A stretch of DNA of 40,883 bases, from positions 1,825 to 42,707 of the forward strand of contig DQFC01000036.1 of NCBI GenBank assembly GCA_003531665.1. Direction: 5' to 3'. Position numbers and translations under genes: made by a program. This document shows, piece after piece, positions 15,320-24,089 of the stretch. The stretch is from Candidatus Collierbacteria bacterium. Its GTDB lineage: Bacteria; Patescibacteriota; Microgenomatia; UBA1400; MFAQ01. Numbering within the stretch: the stretch's first letter is position 1; the number at the start of each line of letters is the position of its first letter. The notes under the pieces were generated by a model that was not told the DNA's origin, did not search any database, and saw only the letters and a list, made by a program, of their open reading frames with translations.

Positions 15320-16306
15320 TCAACCGACAATCTCTAAGTATTCTTTTAAATCAGAGATCAAAAAACTTGTAAGTGGACAACCAACATCCAAACTTGAAAG
15401 AAATGTTCTCCTCTTATCTTTACCAGCGTCATCCTCGTCACCACCCGATATAGCGTTCATCAGTGGCTCAATTACTACAACCCACAAATCATTGGCATCA
15501 AAAACTGCCTTTCTGGCTATAGACTCTACCAACGTACCAATCTCTGTATGGACCGTTGCTTGTTGCTCCTCCGGTAAGACAGTTATCACTTTCTTAATGG
15601 CTTCCCTAGCTAACCACATATTATCTGCAGGACCGTCCGCCTCGTGTTTCAGGTGAATGTCCAAAAATGTTTTGACCTCGTCGATACTACCAGTGGCCTC
15701 CCCTAGGATATCGGGGTAAAGCGCCTGCCCAACCTTATCAATCAGCTCAAAGTTTTTCCTAGCGATAGCGTCTCTCCACAATCCGTAAACCATTCGGGCT
15801 TTAACCAACGGTCCATCCTCCTCTGAACGAATATCATCACCAATCAATTTCCCAGCTATCTCATCCCTTTGTTCATCCGTTTCAATCTTCTTCGGGAATA
15901 TCTCGGCCACATCATTTTCTGGCAGTCTAAAAAATATTTGTTCCCCAGTCTTAGTATTTTGAACCACCCCGATCCTAGTCGCCTCCGTTTCATCGATTTT
16001 TAACTCTATCCTTTGTTCGTCAGATAGAATTGATACCTTAAGCTTCGCTGCCTCCATGTCATAAAAACCGTCAGTCGGATCAATTGGAATATTCAAGTGA
16101 GGAATAAACTTCACACCTGACAACACATCACCCACGGCCCCCAATTCCACCAAATCCTTGACAAACTTACTCAATTCATCACCATCGTCAACTAGTGGAA
16201 TAATCTCAAAATCTTTTGGTAGATTCTCCATCATAAAAATACCTCTGTCCATGTTATCCATAAAGACAAATTCTGTCCCAGCATGTGCAAATATCTCGTC
16301 ATTCAT
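15320..16306 (-). CDS. Hypothetical cytoplasmic protein
   Basis: 328 aa, acidic, no signal peptide or membrane helix; family not recognised. The N-terminal third is beta-rich and the rest helical and charged. A TAAAAT box ends eight nt before the ATG. It shares a 36-bp intergenic region with the divergent O-antigen-ligase-like gene, so both promoters overlap there. Confidence 0.65.
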   Translation of the reverse strand: MNDEIFAHAGTEFVFMDNMDRGIFMMENLPKDFEIIPLVDDGDELSKFVKDLVELGAVGDVLSGVKFIPHLNIPIDPTDGFYDMEAAKLKVSILSDEQRIELKIDETEATRIGVVQNTKTGEQIFFRLPENDVAEIFPKKIETDEQRDEIAGKLIGDDIRSEEDGPLVKARMVYGLWRDAIARKNFELIDKVGQALYPDILGEATGSIDEVKTFLDIHLKHEADGPADNMWLAREAIKKVITVLPEEQQATVHTEIGTLVESIARKAVFDANDLWVVVIEPLMNAISGGDEDDAGKDKRRTFLSSLDVGCPLTSFLISDLKEYLEIVG

Positions 16307-16342
16307 ATGCGCTCATTTTAACATCTCTGCTAAACTATCTCC

Positions 16343-18304
16343 ATGTCCTCGAAAGAAAAAGCTCTTGCCACCCTAGTCCAAAAACCAGCCACTTTTATTC
16401 ATTACTGTTTCTACGCTTTATTCTTCGTTACTCCCCTTCTCCTCTGGCCATTTACATCCGAAGTTTTTGAGTTTAACAAGATGATGTTCGTTTACGCGAT
16501 GGCGATTATCATCGCCGCCGCTTGGGGTGTCCGCGCGCTTCAGATCAAAAAATTTGAAATCGCCCAAACACCGCTAGACCTCCCCATTCTTTTATTTCTC
16601 TCATCCCAAATCATTTCTACCGTTATTTCTATCGACCGCCACACCAGTCTTTGGGGATATTACTCCAGATTTCATGGCGGACTCGTCTCAACTATTTGCT
16701 ACATCATCTTGTTTTATGCCCTGGTCACCCATTTCTCCGGCTATCCAAAAGCGATTAAGAATCTCATCACCACTATTCTAGCCACCGCCGCAGTAACCGC
16801 TTTTTACGCCGTCCTGGAAAAAATGGGCATTGATAAAAATATCTGGGTCCAGGATGTCCAAAACCGTGTCTTCTCCACTCTTGGCCAACCCAACTGGCTT
16901 TCGGCCTATCTCATCGCTGTTCTCCCTATACCGCTATACATCTCCGTACGGGCGATTCATGAATCGCCCCTACAAAGAATTATTTATGGGGCTTTAATCA
17001 TTTTATTTCTGGCCGCCATCATCTTCACCCGTTCCCAATCCGGCATCGGAGCTACAGTTATTATCCTGCTGATCTTTATCGTCACCATTATTATTCAAAA
17101 GAAACAACCAAAGCTATTGATAGGGCTAGCCGTACTCATCTTGGCTCTTTTATTTCTCAAAGGTGATACCGTACAAAAAACCCTCGGATCACTCAATAAA
17201 ATAAATCCTTTTTACTCCAACGCTACAGATATCATCACCGAAGAAAACAAAACCCGCATTGGTGGCTCGGACTCCATGGCCATCCGTCGTGTGGTCTGGC
17301 AAGGAGCCGTCGAGCTGGGGAAAAAATATCCTTTCTTTGGCACCGGTGTCGAAACTTTTGGCTACTCCTACTACTGGGTTAGGCCAGCGGCACACAACCT
17401 CACTTCAGAGTCCGACTTTCTCTACAACAAAGCCCACAACGAGTATCTAAATTCCCTCGCCAACACCGGTTTTGTTGGACTTTTATGTTATTTATTCCTC
17501 ATTTTTTCCATCCTCAAACTTTTCTTCCAAAAACACCCGACAACCAATAACCAAGAACTTTCAACTCCCCTATTGCTCGGCTTTCTCAGCATCCTTATCA
17601 CCAACTACTTCGGCTTCTCCGTCGTCAATGTGGCGCTTTTCTTTTTCTTGTTCCCGGCAATTCTCATCGCATCTTCAGAAAATTCCCAAATATATTCACG
17701 AAGAACCAATATTAGTCAGACTCTAGGCATCACTGTGATTTCTGTTATCGCGATTTGGCTTCTCCTTGGAGTCCGCCGGATGTGGATCGCCGACCTCGCG
17801 TATACCGCCGGACGCGCCAACCTTACTGAAGATCTGAACGCCATAAAACTAAACCCACGCGAGCCTCTCTACTACGCTCAGCTGGGAAACATTCAAGCTC
17901 TAGTAGCTATCCAGATTATCGCGCCTCAAATAAACAGTCTGGCCGCCTCCTCCTCTGCCGAACAAAAACAACAAGCCAATTCCTATCTCCAACAATTCGT
18001 CTCGGATGCGGTCACCAATACCGCAAAGGCAGTCTCAATGAATAAATTCAACTTGAATCTACTAAAGACTAAGGCCCGCACCGAACTGACTTTGGGAACT
18101 ATAGATCCAAAATTTAACCTAGATGCCACGCAAACACTTCTTAAGATTACCGAGCTCTCACCGACCGATGCCACTAATTTTTTTAACATCGGTATTCTTT
18201 ATTCTCAGCTAAATAAGATTGATGAGGCCAAGATGGCCTTCAAAAAAGCCATCGAGCTGAAGCCGGACTACCAAGCCGCCAAAGACAAACTCTCGTCACT
18301 TTAA
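16343..18304 (+). CDS. O-antigen ligase/polymerase-like membrane protein with C-terminal TPR
   Basis: 653 aa. About 11 membrane helices with the Wzy/WaaL signature loop (PFFGTGVETF then HNEYLNSLANTGFVGLL), followed after residue 480 by a soluble helical region ending in a TPR unit (FFNIGILYSQLNKIDEAKM). Likely polymerises or transfers surface polysaccharide or glycans. Residues near 203-211 (RAIHESPLQ) are encoded by a palindromic repeat inserted in a loop, and a second interspersed repeat (TTNNQEL) lies in a later loop. TAAACT ends six nt before the ATG, so probably leaderless. Confidence 0.85.
   Translation: MSSKEKALATLVQKPATFIHYCFYALFFVTPLLLWPFTSEVFEFNKMMFVYAMAIIIAAAWGVRALQIKKFEIAQTPLDLPILLFLSSQIISTVISIDRHTSLWGYYSRFHGGLVSTICYIILFYALVTHFSGYPKAIKNLITTILATAAVTAFYAVLEKMGIDKNIWVQDVQNRVFSTLGQPNWLSAYLIAVLPIPLYISVRAIHESPLQRIIYGALIILFLAAIIFTRSQSGIGATVIILLIFIVTIIIQKKQPKLLIGLAVLILALLFLKGDTVQKTLGSLNKINPFYSNATDIITEENKTRIGGSDSMAIRRVVWQGAVELGKKYPFFGTGVETFGYSYYWVRPAAHNLTSESDFLYNKAHNEYLNSLANTGFVGLLCYLFLIFSILKLFFQKHPTTNNQELSTPLLLGFLSILITNYFGFSVVNVALFFFLFPAILIASSENSQIYSRRTNISQTLGITVISVIAIWLLLGVRRMWIADLAYTAGRANLTEDLNAIKLNPREPLYYAQLGNIQALVAIQIIAPQINSLAASSSAEQKQQANSYLQQFVSDAVTNTAKAVSMNKFNLNLLKTKARTELTLGTIDPKFNLDATQTLLKITELSPTDATNFFNIGILYSQLNKIDEAKMAFKKAIELKPDYQAAKDKLSSL
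16946..16973. repeat. Palindromic repeat inside the ligase gene
   Basis: Core GGGCGATTCATGAATCGCCC is a perfect 20-bp palindrome, extended by GTAC/CTAC flanks with one mismatch. It is in frame and resembles a repeat known from many bacterial genomes. Confidence 0.75.
17541..17560 (+). repeat. Interspersed repeat AACCAATAACCAAGAACT
   Basis: Same unit as at 21322-21349 in fmt and, rearranged, twice in the gene at 30626. It encodes NNQEL-type peptides in loops. Confidence 0.55.
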
Positions 18305-18331
18305 ACTAACACCTATTTGTCCACATAAAAA

Positions 18332-18351
18332 CCCCGACTTTTACATCGGGG
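18332..18351 (-). terminator. Terminator of the 18359-18967 unit
   Basis: CCCCGA/TCGGGG stem followed by TTTTTATG on the minus strand. Confidence 0.75.
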
Positions 18352-18358
18352 ATAATAT

Positions 18359-18568
18359 CTAACTTATGCGTTCAATTTTTAACGAAAGAGCAAAATCGGC
18401 CATACTCACTTTAAACTTACCTTTACCAAGGGTTCTGTCAAGAAATTCTTGCATCAGATCAACAAGCTCGGCATCTACCCCAGGCAAATTGTAGGGCCAG
18501 GTCTTTGATGTACCCACCTTCCATTCCCTGATTTCCTTTTCCATTTCAAGCAAAAGTGCATCGGACAT
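18359..18568 (-). CDS. Small hypothetical protein
   Basis: 69 aa, soluble, helical, charged; no recognised family. AAGGAGG before the ATG. It lies 21 nt after the membrane-protein gene 18590-18967, probably in one operon. Confidence 0.6.
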   Translation of the reverse strand: MSDALLLEMEKEIREWKVGTSKTWPYNLPGVDAELVDLMQEFLDRTLGKGKFKVSMADFALSLKIERIS

Positions 18569-18589
18569 GTTGCCTCCTTTTTTTAATAG

Positions 18590-18967
18590 TCACGATTTGC
18601 GCAGATTCATGTAGTCTCGGGTCTGACTCCACCTACTCGAGATCCATACGGCCAGCAAAACCACGGCCAAAATCAGATGTTGGAAACCGACACCGTATCC
18701 ATAAAACATCAACCATCCCCATGCCCAAACTTCATTAATACCCCAGACCATTTCAAATCTCTTTTTAGCGTCACACAACCCATTTCCCTTGGTCCAAATT
18801 ACAGGTATGGAATCTATTACAACACAGTAAAGTAAAACCAAGAACAACAGTTGAGTAGGCAAATTAAAGCTGGTGCAAAAAGTATAGACTAAAAATAGAT
18901 CTATCAGCGAATAGAACACAAATAAAAAGGTCCTGGACCGTTTTTGCCAAATAGATTCTGATTCCAT
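18590..18967 (-). CDS. Small hypothetical membrane protein
   Basis: 125 aa with four predicted membrane helices. Start chosen at MESESIWQ because GGAGGAACC stands before that ATG. A TATAAT box lies about 40 nt upstream of the ribosome site. Function unknown. Confidence 0.65.
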   Translation of the reverse strand: MESESIWQKRSRTFLFVFYSLIDLFLVYTFCTSFNLPTQLLFLVLLYCVVIDSIPVIWTKGNGLCDAKKRFEMVWGINEVWAWGWLMFYGYGVGFQHLILAVVLLAVWISSRWSQTRDYMNLRKS

Positions 18968-19054
18968 GGTTCCTCCAGTCAATTTAATGTTCCTAGCTCA
19001 CACGATTATACACTTAGATTACTATAAGACTAAAAGGTGTGGTAAAATACTCTA

Positions 19055-19591
19055 ATGAAAATTCTCGTTACCCCCGACAAATTCCTCCGTGTCAAGGCTA
19101 AGCCTGTACTTAACTATGACAAAAAGCTCGAAAAACAGATATCGGAAATGATCAAAATTCTCAAATCCTCGAGGGATCCCGAAGGAGTTGGCCTGGCAGC
19201 CACTCAAGTAGGCTTGGATAGACGTCTTTTCATCGTCTCCTTAAACGGGAAGCCGGAAATCTTTATCAATCCGATTATTTCCTGGTCATCCGAGGCTTTA
19301 CTTTCCGACATCCATTCTAAAAAGAAAGACCGTTGGCTCGAAGGCTGTCTCTCGCTCCCCAAAATCTGGGGTTTTGTAGATCGCCCCTATTCTATAGAGA
19401 TGGACTATGTAACCCCGGAAGACGGCATTCTGGTCCCCCGCCATCGTAAGTTTGAGGATGTAGAGTCTGCCTATGTCCAGCACGAAAACGATCACTTGGA
19501 CGGCATTCTCTTCACCGATCACATTCTTAAACAGGGCGGTCAGATCTTCAAAGAAACCCCCGACGGCCTCACTCCAATAGACAAGATATAA
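19055..19591 (+). CDS. def: Peptide deformylase
   Basis: 178 aa. Removes the formyl group from the N-terminal methionine of new proteins, metal-dependent. The three motifs are present: GVGLAATQ (44-51), EGCLS with metal ligand C98, and QHENDH with H143, catalytic E144 and H147. A TAAAAT box ends six nt before the ATG (leaderless type). fmt, its functional partner, is 1 kb downstream on the same strand, separated by two opposing small genes. Confidence 0.95.
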   Translation: MKILVTPDKFLRVKAKPVLNYDKKLEKQISEMIKILKSSRDPEGVGLAATQVGLDRRLFIVSLNGKPEIFINPIISWSSEALLSDIHSKKKDRWLEGCLSLPKIWGFVDRPYSIEMDYVTPEDGILVPRHRKFEDVESAYVQHENDHLDGILFTDHILKQGGQIFKETPDGLTPIDKI

Positions 19592-19594
19592 AAA

Positions 19595-19618
19595 TAGCGC
19601 CCCCGTTTGGAGACGCTA
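19595..19618 (-). terminator. Terminator of the 19651-19992 gene
   Basis: TAGCG.CTCC/GGGG.CGCTA stem, then TTTTTAT on the minus strand. Confidence 0.7.
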
Positions 19619-19650
19619 CCTTGATTTCTGAATATTACATTAAAGATAAT

Positions 19651-19992
19651 CTATCCTTCCGGATGGGAGATTTCACAGCTCCCTTTCTGCAGGATGTACC
19701 ATCCTCCATCAAAGAAGTTGCGCGGTGCGGCGGGAGAACCATCTAGCATAAAAGTTTCAATAACGGTCTCATTTCCCGATATGATACGATCGGTGCACTT
19801 TGGCCACCACTCGTCGGCTAGAGTGACAGCATCCTCGCCGTGCAAAAGGCATTCATCAGTGTTTGTATACGGATCGTGTCTACAATAGGTTCCCCAAGTT
19901 ATGTCCCCGCTTCCCTCGTAAACCGGCAGGAAGTAAATTGCTAATCCTGCCAAAACTACAACGACAAAAATCAAAAACAGCACTTTTTTCAT
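19651..19992 (-). CDS. Small secreted or membrane-anchored hypothetical protein
   Basis: 113 aa. N-terminal hydrophobic segment (about 3-22), then an extracytoplasmic domain with four Cys that could form two disulfides. Family not recognised. Start chosen at MKKVLFLI with a strong GAGGAGGT ribosome site; the longer frame lacks one. Confidence 0.65.
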   Translation of the reverse strand: MKKVLFLIFVVVVLAGLAIYFLPVYEGSGDITWGTYCRHDPYTNTDECLLHGEDAVTLADEWWPKCTDRIISGNETVIETFMLDGSPAAPRNFFDGGWYILQKGSCEISHPEG

Positions 19993-20102
19993 GATCCACC
20001 TCCTCAGGCGGGGGAAATTAAGGAACAATTCAGTCTGGCACGAGTATACTCCAAAAACCATCAAATGTCTAGTATATAGGCCGTTCCAGCCTCAAATAAA
20101 AG

Positions 20103-20120
20103 CCCCACCAAAAGGTGGGG
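20103..20120 (-). terminator. Terminator of the 20133-20585 gene
   Basis: CCCCACC/GGTGGGG stem, then CTTTTATTT on the minus strand. Confidence 0.75.
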
Positions 20121-20132
20121 TGAAGTTTAGAG

Positions 20133-20585
20133 TTATTCTCCAATCAAACACGTATCCGGCACCAACGGTGCCCGAAATCCCAAATATTTGATCTCAGTGG
20201 GACAAGTGGTCAGCGGATAAATAGTCACGACCTCAAAACACGAGGCCAGATCGATCACCCCGGGGCAATACATTCCCCTAGCCGTTGAGCGTATGACCGT
20301 ATTGCTCTTAAGGATTTCAAAATACTTCTCTCCGCTTATTTCGATGCTCGAAACACCAACTACCGATCTTGGAGTCCTTAAAAGGACACAAACACCATAG
20401 GTGTTGCACATCATCCTTTCTGAATACATCCCAGACTCGAACAAATGAATCATGTAAACATTTTTTGGTTCACCCGCCCCTGAGTAACTTTGTTTTATCA
20501 AGACGGCAGATAATATTACTGCAAGTAAAAACACTAAAAAAGCACAAACCAATACAAACGAACGCGAGTTAAATCGCTTAATCAC
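20133..20585 (-). CDS. Hypothetical membrane-anchored Cys-containing protein
   Basis: 150 aa from GTG at 20585, seven nt after AAAGGAG; the TTG six codons earlier would place the ribosome site inside the gene. One helix (about 7-30), then an extracytoplasmic domain with six Cys in the mature part. Similar in layout to the 19651 gene. Function unknown. Confidence 0.6.
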   Translation of the reverse strand: MIKRFNSRSFVLVCAFLVFLLAVILSAVLIKQSYSGAGEPKNVYMIHLFESGMYSERMMCNTYGVCVLLRTPRSVVGVSSIEISGEKYFEILKSNTVIRSTARGMYCPGVIDLASCFEVVTIYPLTTCPTEIKYLGFRAPLVPDTCLIGE

Positions 20586-20647
20586 ATCCGCTCTCCTTTT
20601 CAAAGTTCGGTTCTATGGTCTCTATTATTTTACCTTATAATCACTTT

Positions 20648-21565
20648 ATGCTCAAAAACCTAGTTTACTTCGGCTCACCTGACTTTTCAGCCCAAATTCT
20701 GGAGTCCATTATTGGCATGAAGATGGTGAACGTCGTTGGAGTGGTCACCACACCAGACATGCCGCTAGGCAGAAAACAAATTCTTACCCCTTCTTCCGTT
20801 AGTCTGACCGCCCAAAAACACGATTTACCCATCTACAAGCCAGCGAAATTGGATGATACTAATCTTACCCACGTCAAGCTACTCAAGCCCGACATCTTCA
20901 TGGTCGTCTCCTATGGCAAAATTATTCCTTTGACGTGGATAAACGCTCCCACCATTGGCATCTATAACGTCCATTTTTCTTTACTTCCCGGGTACCGCGG
21001 AGCCCTCTGCATCTCCGAGGCCATCAAAAACCAGGACACCAACACCGGTGTTACTTTGATGGAGATGGATGAGCAACTGGATCATGGTCCTATCATTTCT
21101 CAAATCTCCGTCGCTATAGATCTGGAGGATAATGTAGCTACATTGACCACAAAACTTACTCAGGCCGCCAAAGAAATATTAAGACAAAAATTACCCGAAA
21201 TCTGTGCTCAGAATTACTCCAAAACCGTTCAAGACGAATCCCTCGCCACTTTCACTCCAAGCCATCGGACGGTTTCCCGAGAATCTGCCTTTATCCCCTG
21301 GGAAATTCTTTCTCAAGCACTATCAACCAATAACCAAGAACTAATAACCAAAACCCACGCCCTTATTCGTTCCCTTAATCCCGAGCCGGGAGCCTGGACC
21401 TGCCTGCCGGCAGGCACGGCAAAAATAGACAATCTCGAAATCAAAATAATCAAAACCTCCCTTCTGTCAGGAAAGCTAATCGTCAACACCGTCCAGATCT
21501 CCGGCAAAAACCCCATTTCTTGGAAGCAGTTCCTCTCCGGCCACCCGATCAGCGGTTTAAAATAA
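20648..21565 (+). CDS. fmt: Methionyl-tRNA formyltransferase
   Basis: 305 aa. Formylates initiator Met-tRNA. Catalytic residues N107, H109 (NVHFSLLPGYRGAL) and D145 (DHGP) are present. The C-terminal domain contains two in-frame repeat insertions, one encoding STNNQELITK (about 225-235) and one encoding CLPAGT (about 255-260), both in a region that tolerates length change. TATAAT ends six nt before this ATG, so the upstream in-frame codons are probably not used. The 3' end overlaps the opposing gene by 17 nt. Confidence 0.94.
   Translation: MLKNLVYFGSPDFSAQILESIIGMKMVNVVGVVTTPDMPLGRKQILTPSSVSLTAQKHDLPIYKPAKLDDTNLTHVKLLKPDIFMVVSYGKIIPLTWINAPTIGIYNVHFSLLPGYRGALCISEAIKNQDTNTGVTLMEMDEQLDHGPIISQISVAIDLEDNVATLTTKLTQAAKEILRQKLPEICAQNYSKTVQDESLATFTPSHRTVSRESAFIPWEILSQALSTNNQELITKTHALIRSLNPEPGAWTCLPAGTAKIDNLEIKIIKTSLLSGKLIVNTVQISGKNPISWKQFLSGHPISGLK
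21322..21349 (+). repeat. Interspersed repeat in fmt (AACCAATAACCAAGAACT)
   Basis: Shares AACCAATAACCAAGAACT with 17541-17560 in the ligase gene; in frame in both. Confidence 0.6.
21400..21420. repeat. Palindromic repeat in fmt (CTGCCGGCAGGCA)
   Basis: CCTGCCTGCCGGCAGGCA, identical over 18 bases to the topA copy at 6715, in frame. Confidence 0.75.
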
Positions 21566-22208
21566 TTTTATCTGCCAATTTCCAGTGTCTCTTGGGGTCT
21601 TCCGACTCAATCTCAGGCATATAATCTACTTCGTTACTTATCGATACAGGTACCAACGTTCGCCCATTCTCATCCCGTTCTCCTATCGATACAAACATCT
21701 CGTCTCCAAGCTTTCTGATATGGTAAGCAATTTCCGAACCCTTATATCTTATTAGGCCATCGAAACCTTTGATCAAATCTATGTTCGCTACCACATCCTC
21801 ACTTACCACGCCGGCTTTATCTCTTGCTTCTACAACCAATCTCATTATGGTGGGATATACCGTCAGGTACAGCACTTGATCTCTAGCTTCCAGCTCCTTA
21901 AATAATGCCAAAATATTCACTCCCTTATTGGCCATCTCGGACAGTCTGTCTTTTTCCATGTTTCCCAAAAAACAAGCCACATCCACACAAACAAAAATTA
22001 ACTTCTCTTCATCATTATAACCACACATCACTCCTACGTCAGGGAAAGTAGCCGTCATTTCTCCTTGATCTCCAATCCGGCAGGCAAATTCTCCAAACCT
22101 TGAATGCCCTACCTGCCCTCCATCATAACCTTCACCATAAGTGGAACCACCGCCACTGTGCCTAATTGCACCACACCATCGCCTCGACCATTCCTGATTA
22201 TTAGGCAT
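21549..22208 (-). CDS. Hypothetical protein cotranscribed with rpmB
   Basis: 219 aa, soluble. A Gly-rich N-terminal segment (GGGSTYGEGYDGG, about 19-31) precedes a mixed domain with several Cys; family not recognised. Its ATG overlaps the rpmB stop (ATGCCTAA), indicating translational coupling to a ribosomal protein. Confidence 0.65.
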   Translation of the reverse strand: MPNNQEWSRRWCGAIRHSGGGSTYGEGYDGGQVGHSRFGEFACRIGDQGEMTATFPDVGVMCGYNDEEKLIFVCVDVACFLGNMEKDRLSEMANKGVNILALFKELEARDQVLYLTVYPTIMRLVVEARDKAGVVSEDVVANIDLIKGFDGLIRYKGSEIAYHIRKLGDEMFVSIGERDENGRTLVPVSISNEVDYMPEIESEDPKRHWKLADKIILNR

Positions 22209-22425
22209 TAGCCGCTACTGCTTGAGATTTTCTGTCGTCTACACGTAGAGATCTTTTGCAAGTGGTACAAACTTTGATCTTGACCCTCTGACCATCTATC
22301 ACCAGGTGATGTGTGTGCAAATTGGGCCTACGAACATGCTTGACTCTTCGTTTTGAGAAACTGACAAGATTGGCGTTTTGGACGCCTTTACCGCAGATAA
22401 CACAACCATATCTTTCTTTTTCCAT
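22201..22425 (-). CDS. rpmB: 50S ribosomal protein L28
   Basis: 74 aa. Zinc-ribbon type L28: CVICGKG near the N-terminus and CTTCKRS near the C-terminus, with the basic KRRVKHVRRPNLH core. The last residues are Ala-rich. TAAAAT ends seven nt before the ATG. Divergent from the protease gene at 22467; their -10 boxes are only 15 bp apart. Confidence 0.92.
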   Translation of the reverse strand: MEKERYGCVICGKGVQNANLVSFSKRRVKHVRRPNLHTHHLVIDGQRVKIKVCTTCKRSLRVDDRKSQAVAANA

Positions 22426-22466
22426 GACTGAAATTTTACCACAATTTCCCGTATAATGAACCTCAC

Positions 22467-23096
22467 ATGCTTATCTATGTCCTTCTACTTGTCATTTATC
22501 TAATTATTTCTATCAGTATCCACGAATTCGCTCACGCTCTAGCGGCCGACAGACTTGGAGACCCTACACCCAGAGCTGCTGGACGGCTGACTCTAAACCC
22601 TTTCGCCCATATAGATCCATTAGGAACCGTTATTCTTCCCCTAGGTCTCTTGCTCTTTTCTGCAGTTTCCGGAACAAACTTTGTCTTTGGCTGGGGAAAG
22701 CCCACTCCTTTTGATCCTTACAATCTCAAAAACCCCCGGCGGGACGCCGCCATCATCTCTATTGCCGGACCAATCAGTAATATTTTACTCGCCATCGCCG
22801 TCTCCATTCTCGTCCGTTTCACTCCATATGTTTTTTCCGTTTTCTTAATTCCTCTCATTACCACCAATATCGGTCTTGCTATCTTCAATTTAATCCCGGT
22901 TGGTCCACTTGACGGTCAAAAAATTCTTTTCGGTATCCTTCCGCGCGATCTCGCCTACGAGTTCCAAGCCGTCATGAACCGTTACGGAGTCCTAATCCTG
23001 ATCTTCTTGATCTTCCCCATCTTTGGCAACGAAGCTCCCATTAGCTCTATCATGACCCCCGCCATCGAGTTCCTTTCCCGCCTCCTCATCCCCTAA
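22467..23096 (+). CDS. M50-family (site-2 protease-like) metalloprotease
   Basis: 209 aa with about six membrane helices. Zinc-binding HEFAH (19-23) in the first helix and NLIPVGPLDG (about 144-153) supply the HExxH and NPxxxxDG-type motifs of intramembrane metalloproteases. No PDZ domain, so it belongs to the short group (COG1994 type). Probably cleaves membrane proteins; substrate unknown. TATAAT ends nine nt before the ATG. It converges on an SPP-like aspartyl protease gene. Confidence 0.88.
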   Translation: MLIYVLLLVIYLIISISIHEFAHALAADRLGDPTPRAAGRLTLNPFAHIDPLGTVILPLGLLLFSAVSGTNFVFGWGKPTPFDPYNLKNPRRDAAIISIAGPISNILLAIAVSILVRFTPYVFSVFLIPLITTNIGLAIFNLIPVGPLDGQKILFGILPRDLAYEFQAVMNRYGVLILIFLIFPIFGNEAPISSIMTPAIEFLSRLLIP

Positions 23097-23110
23097 CGAC
23101 ACTTTACCAC

Positions 23111-23138
23111 AAAAAAGCCCACAGGTTTCCCCATGGGC
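23111..23138 (-). terminator. Terminator of the SPP-like protease gene
   Basis: GCCCATGGGG/CCTGTGGGC stem with six T on the minus strand. Confidence 0.75.
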
Positions 23139-23156
23139 TAGTTAATACAAAACTTG

Positions 23157-24011
23157 TTACTTCTGATCTGCCAACCAGGCCGGATTTTGACTACGCTTGG
23201 CCGAATGCCGAACGAAGAGCAACATCAACGGCACAATGAACATCGTCGCCGGCACCCCATGGCTGGTCAACACCGCCAAAGCGAAGGACAGTGTCACGCC
23301 CAGGGCATAGCCCGCGAATGCGTGCTTGGTGGCGTCGTAGCGGCGAGCCATGAGTAACATCATGCCCCCAATGATGATATCCCCCAATCCTATCATCGAC
23401 ATACCAGCGGTAGAGGCTTTCAGTGCGGCCGGGATGTAGATCACCGCTGGAGGGACAAAACTCAAGCCCTTTACCAGCAAGATAATCCAATCGGTCCAAT
23501 ATACCCCCACGATGTCGTAAATGATGATGGCCATTCCTAGGGCTAAAGCCGACTTGAATTTCAGCGATGGGAATAGCTGAAGAAATCCAACTCCGCAAAT
23601 AATCCCCACCAAGTTATAGACAAACCATGCCGGATAGATAATCCACGATACCCCAAGAGCAATCGATGACAACACTTTGAGTATTGTCCACCAAACTCCA
23701 AGGATCCCCCCCATCCGATTATCCATCCACAAACTCAGTACTACAAACGCGATATTCGCAGTACTGAAGATGTATATAACCTTCACTGCCCATGGTGCAA
23801 CTTTCATCAGCCATATGATCATCCCAAGCTCAAAGAAGATAAGAACTAAAAAGCCCAAACACAACCAGAATGGGTGGATGTCCGCTAACTTGCCAGACAA
23901 TTTCATCAATCGTGAAACCCACCATGAAGTGGTTTCGTGGCTCTTCATGGCTATGACATATACCACCCCTGAAATAACAATCATTAGAATGAGCTTAATC
24001 ACAAAATCCAT
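23157..24011 (-). CDS. Presenilin/SPP-like intramembrane aspartyl protease
   Basis: 284 aa, eight or nine membrane helices. The GxGD-protease motifs occur in order and spacing: YD at 165-166, GLGD at 208-211, and PAT (PAL equivalent) at 254-256. These supply the two catalytic aspartates and the C-terminal active-site loop of signal-peptide-peptidase/presenilin homologues; such proteins are common in archaea and sporadic in bacteria. GGAGG precedes the ATG. Convergent with the M50 protease. Confidence 0.8.
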   Translation of the reverse strand: MDFVIKLILMIVISGVVYVIAMKSHETTSWWVSRLMKLSGKLADIHPFWLCLGFLVLIFFELGMIIWLMKVAPWAVKVIYIFSTANIAFVVLSLWMDNRMGGILGVWWTILKVLSSIALGVSWIIYPAWFVYNLVGIICGVGFLQLFPSLKFKSALALGMAIIIYDIVGVYWTDWIILLVKGLSFVPPAVIYIPAALKASTAGMSMIGLGDIIIGGMMLLMARRYDATKHAFAGYALGVTLSFALAVLTSHGVPATMFIVPLMLLFVRHSAKRSQNPAWLADQK

Positions 24012-24089
24012 CGCCTACCTCCGTTTTTCAGTAGATTTTAAGCGTCCTTGAATACGCTATTCTACCTCAATCAGCCACAAAGTCAACCT

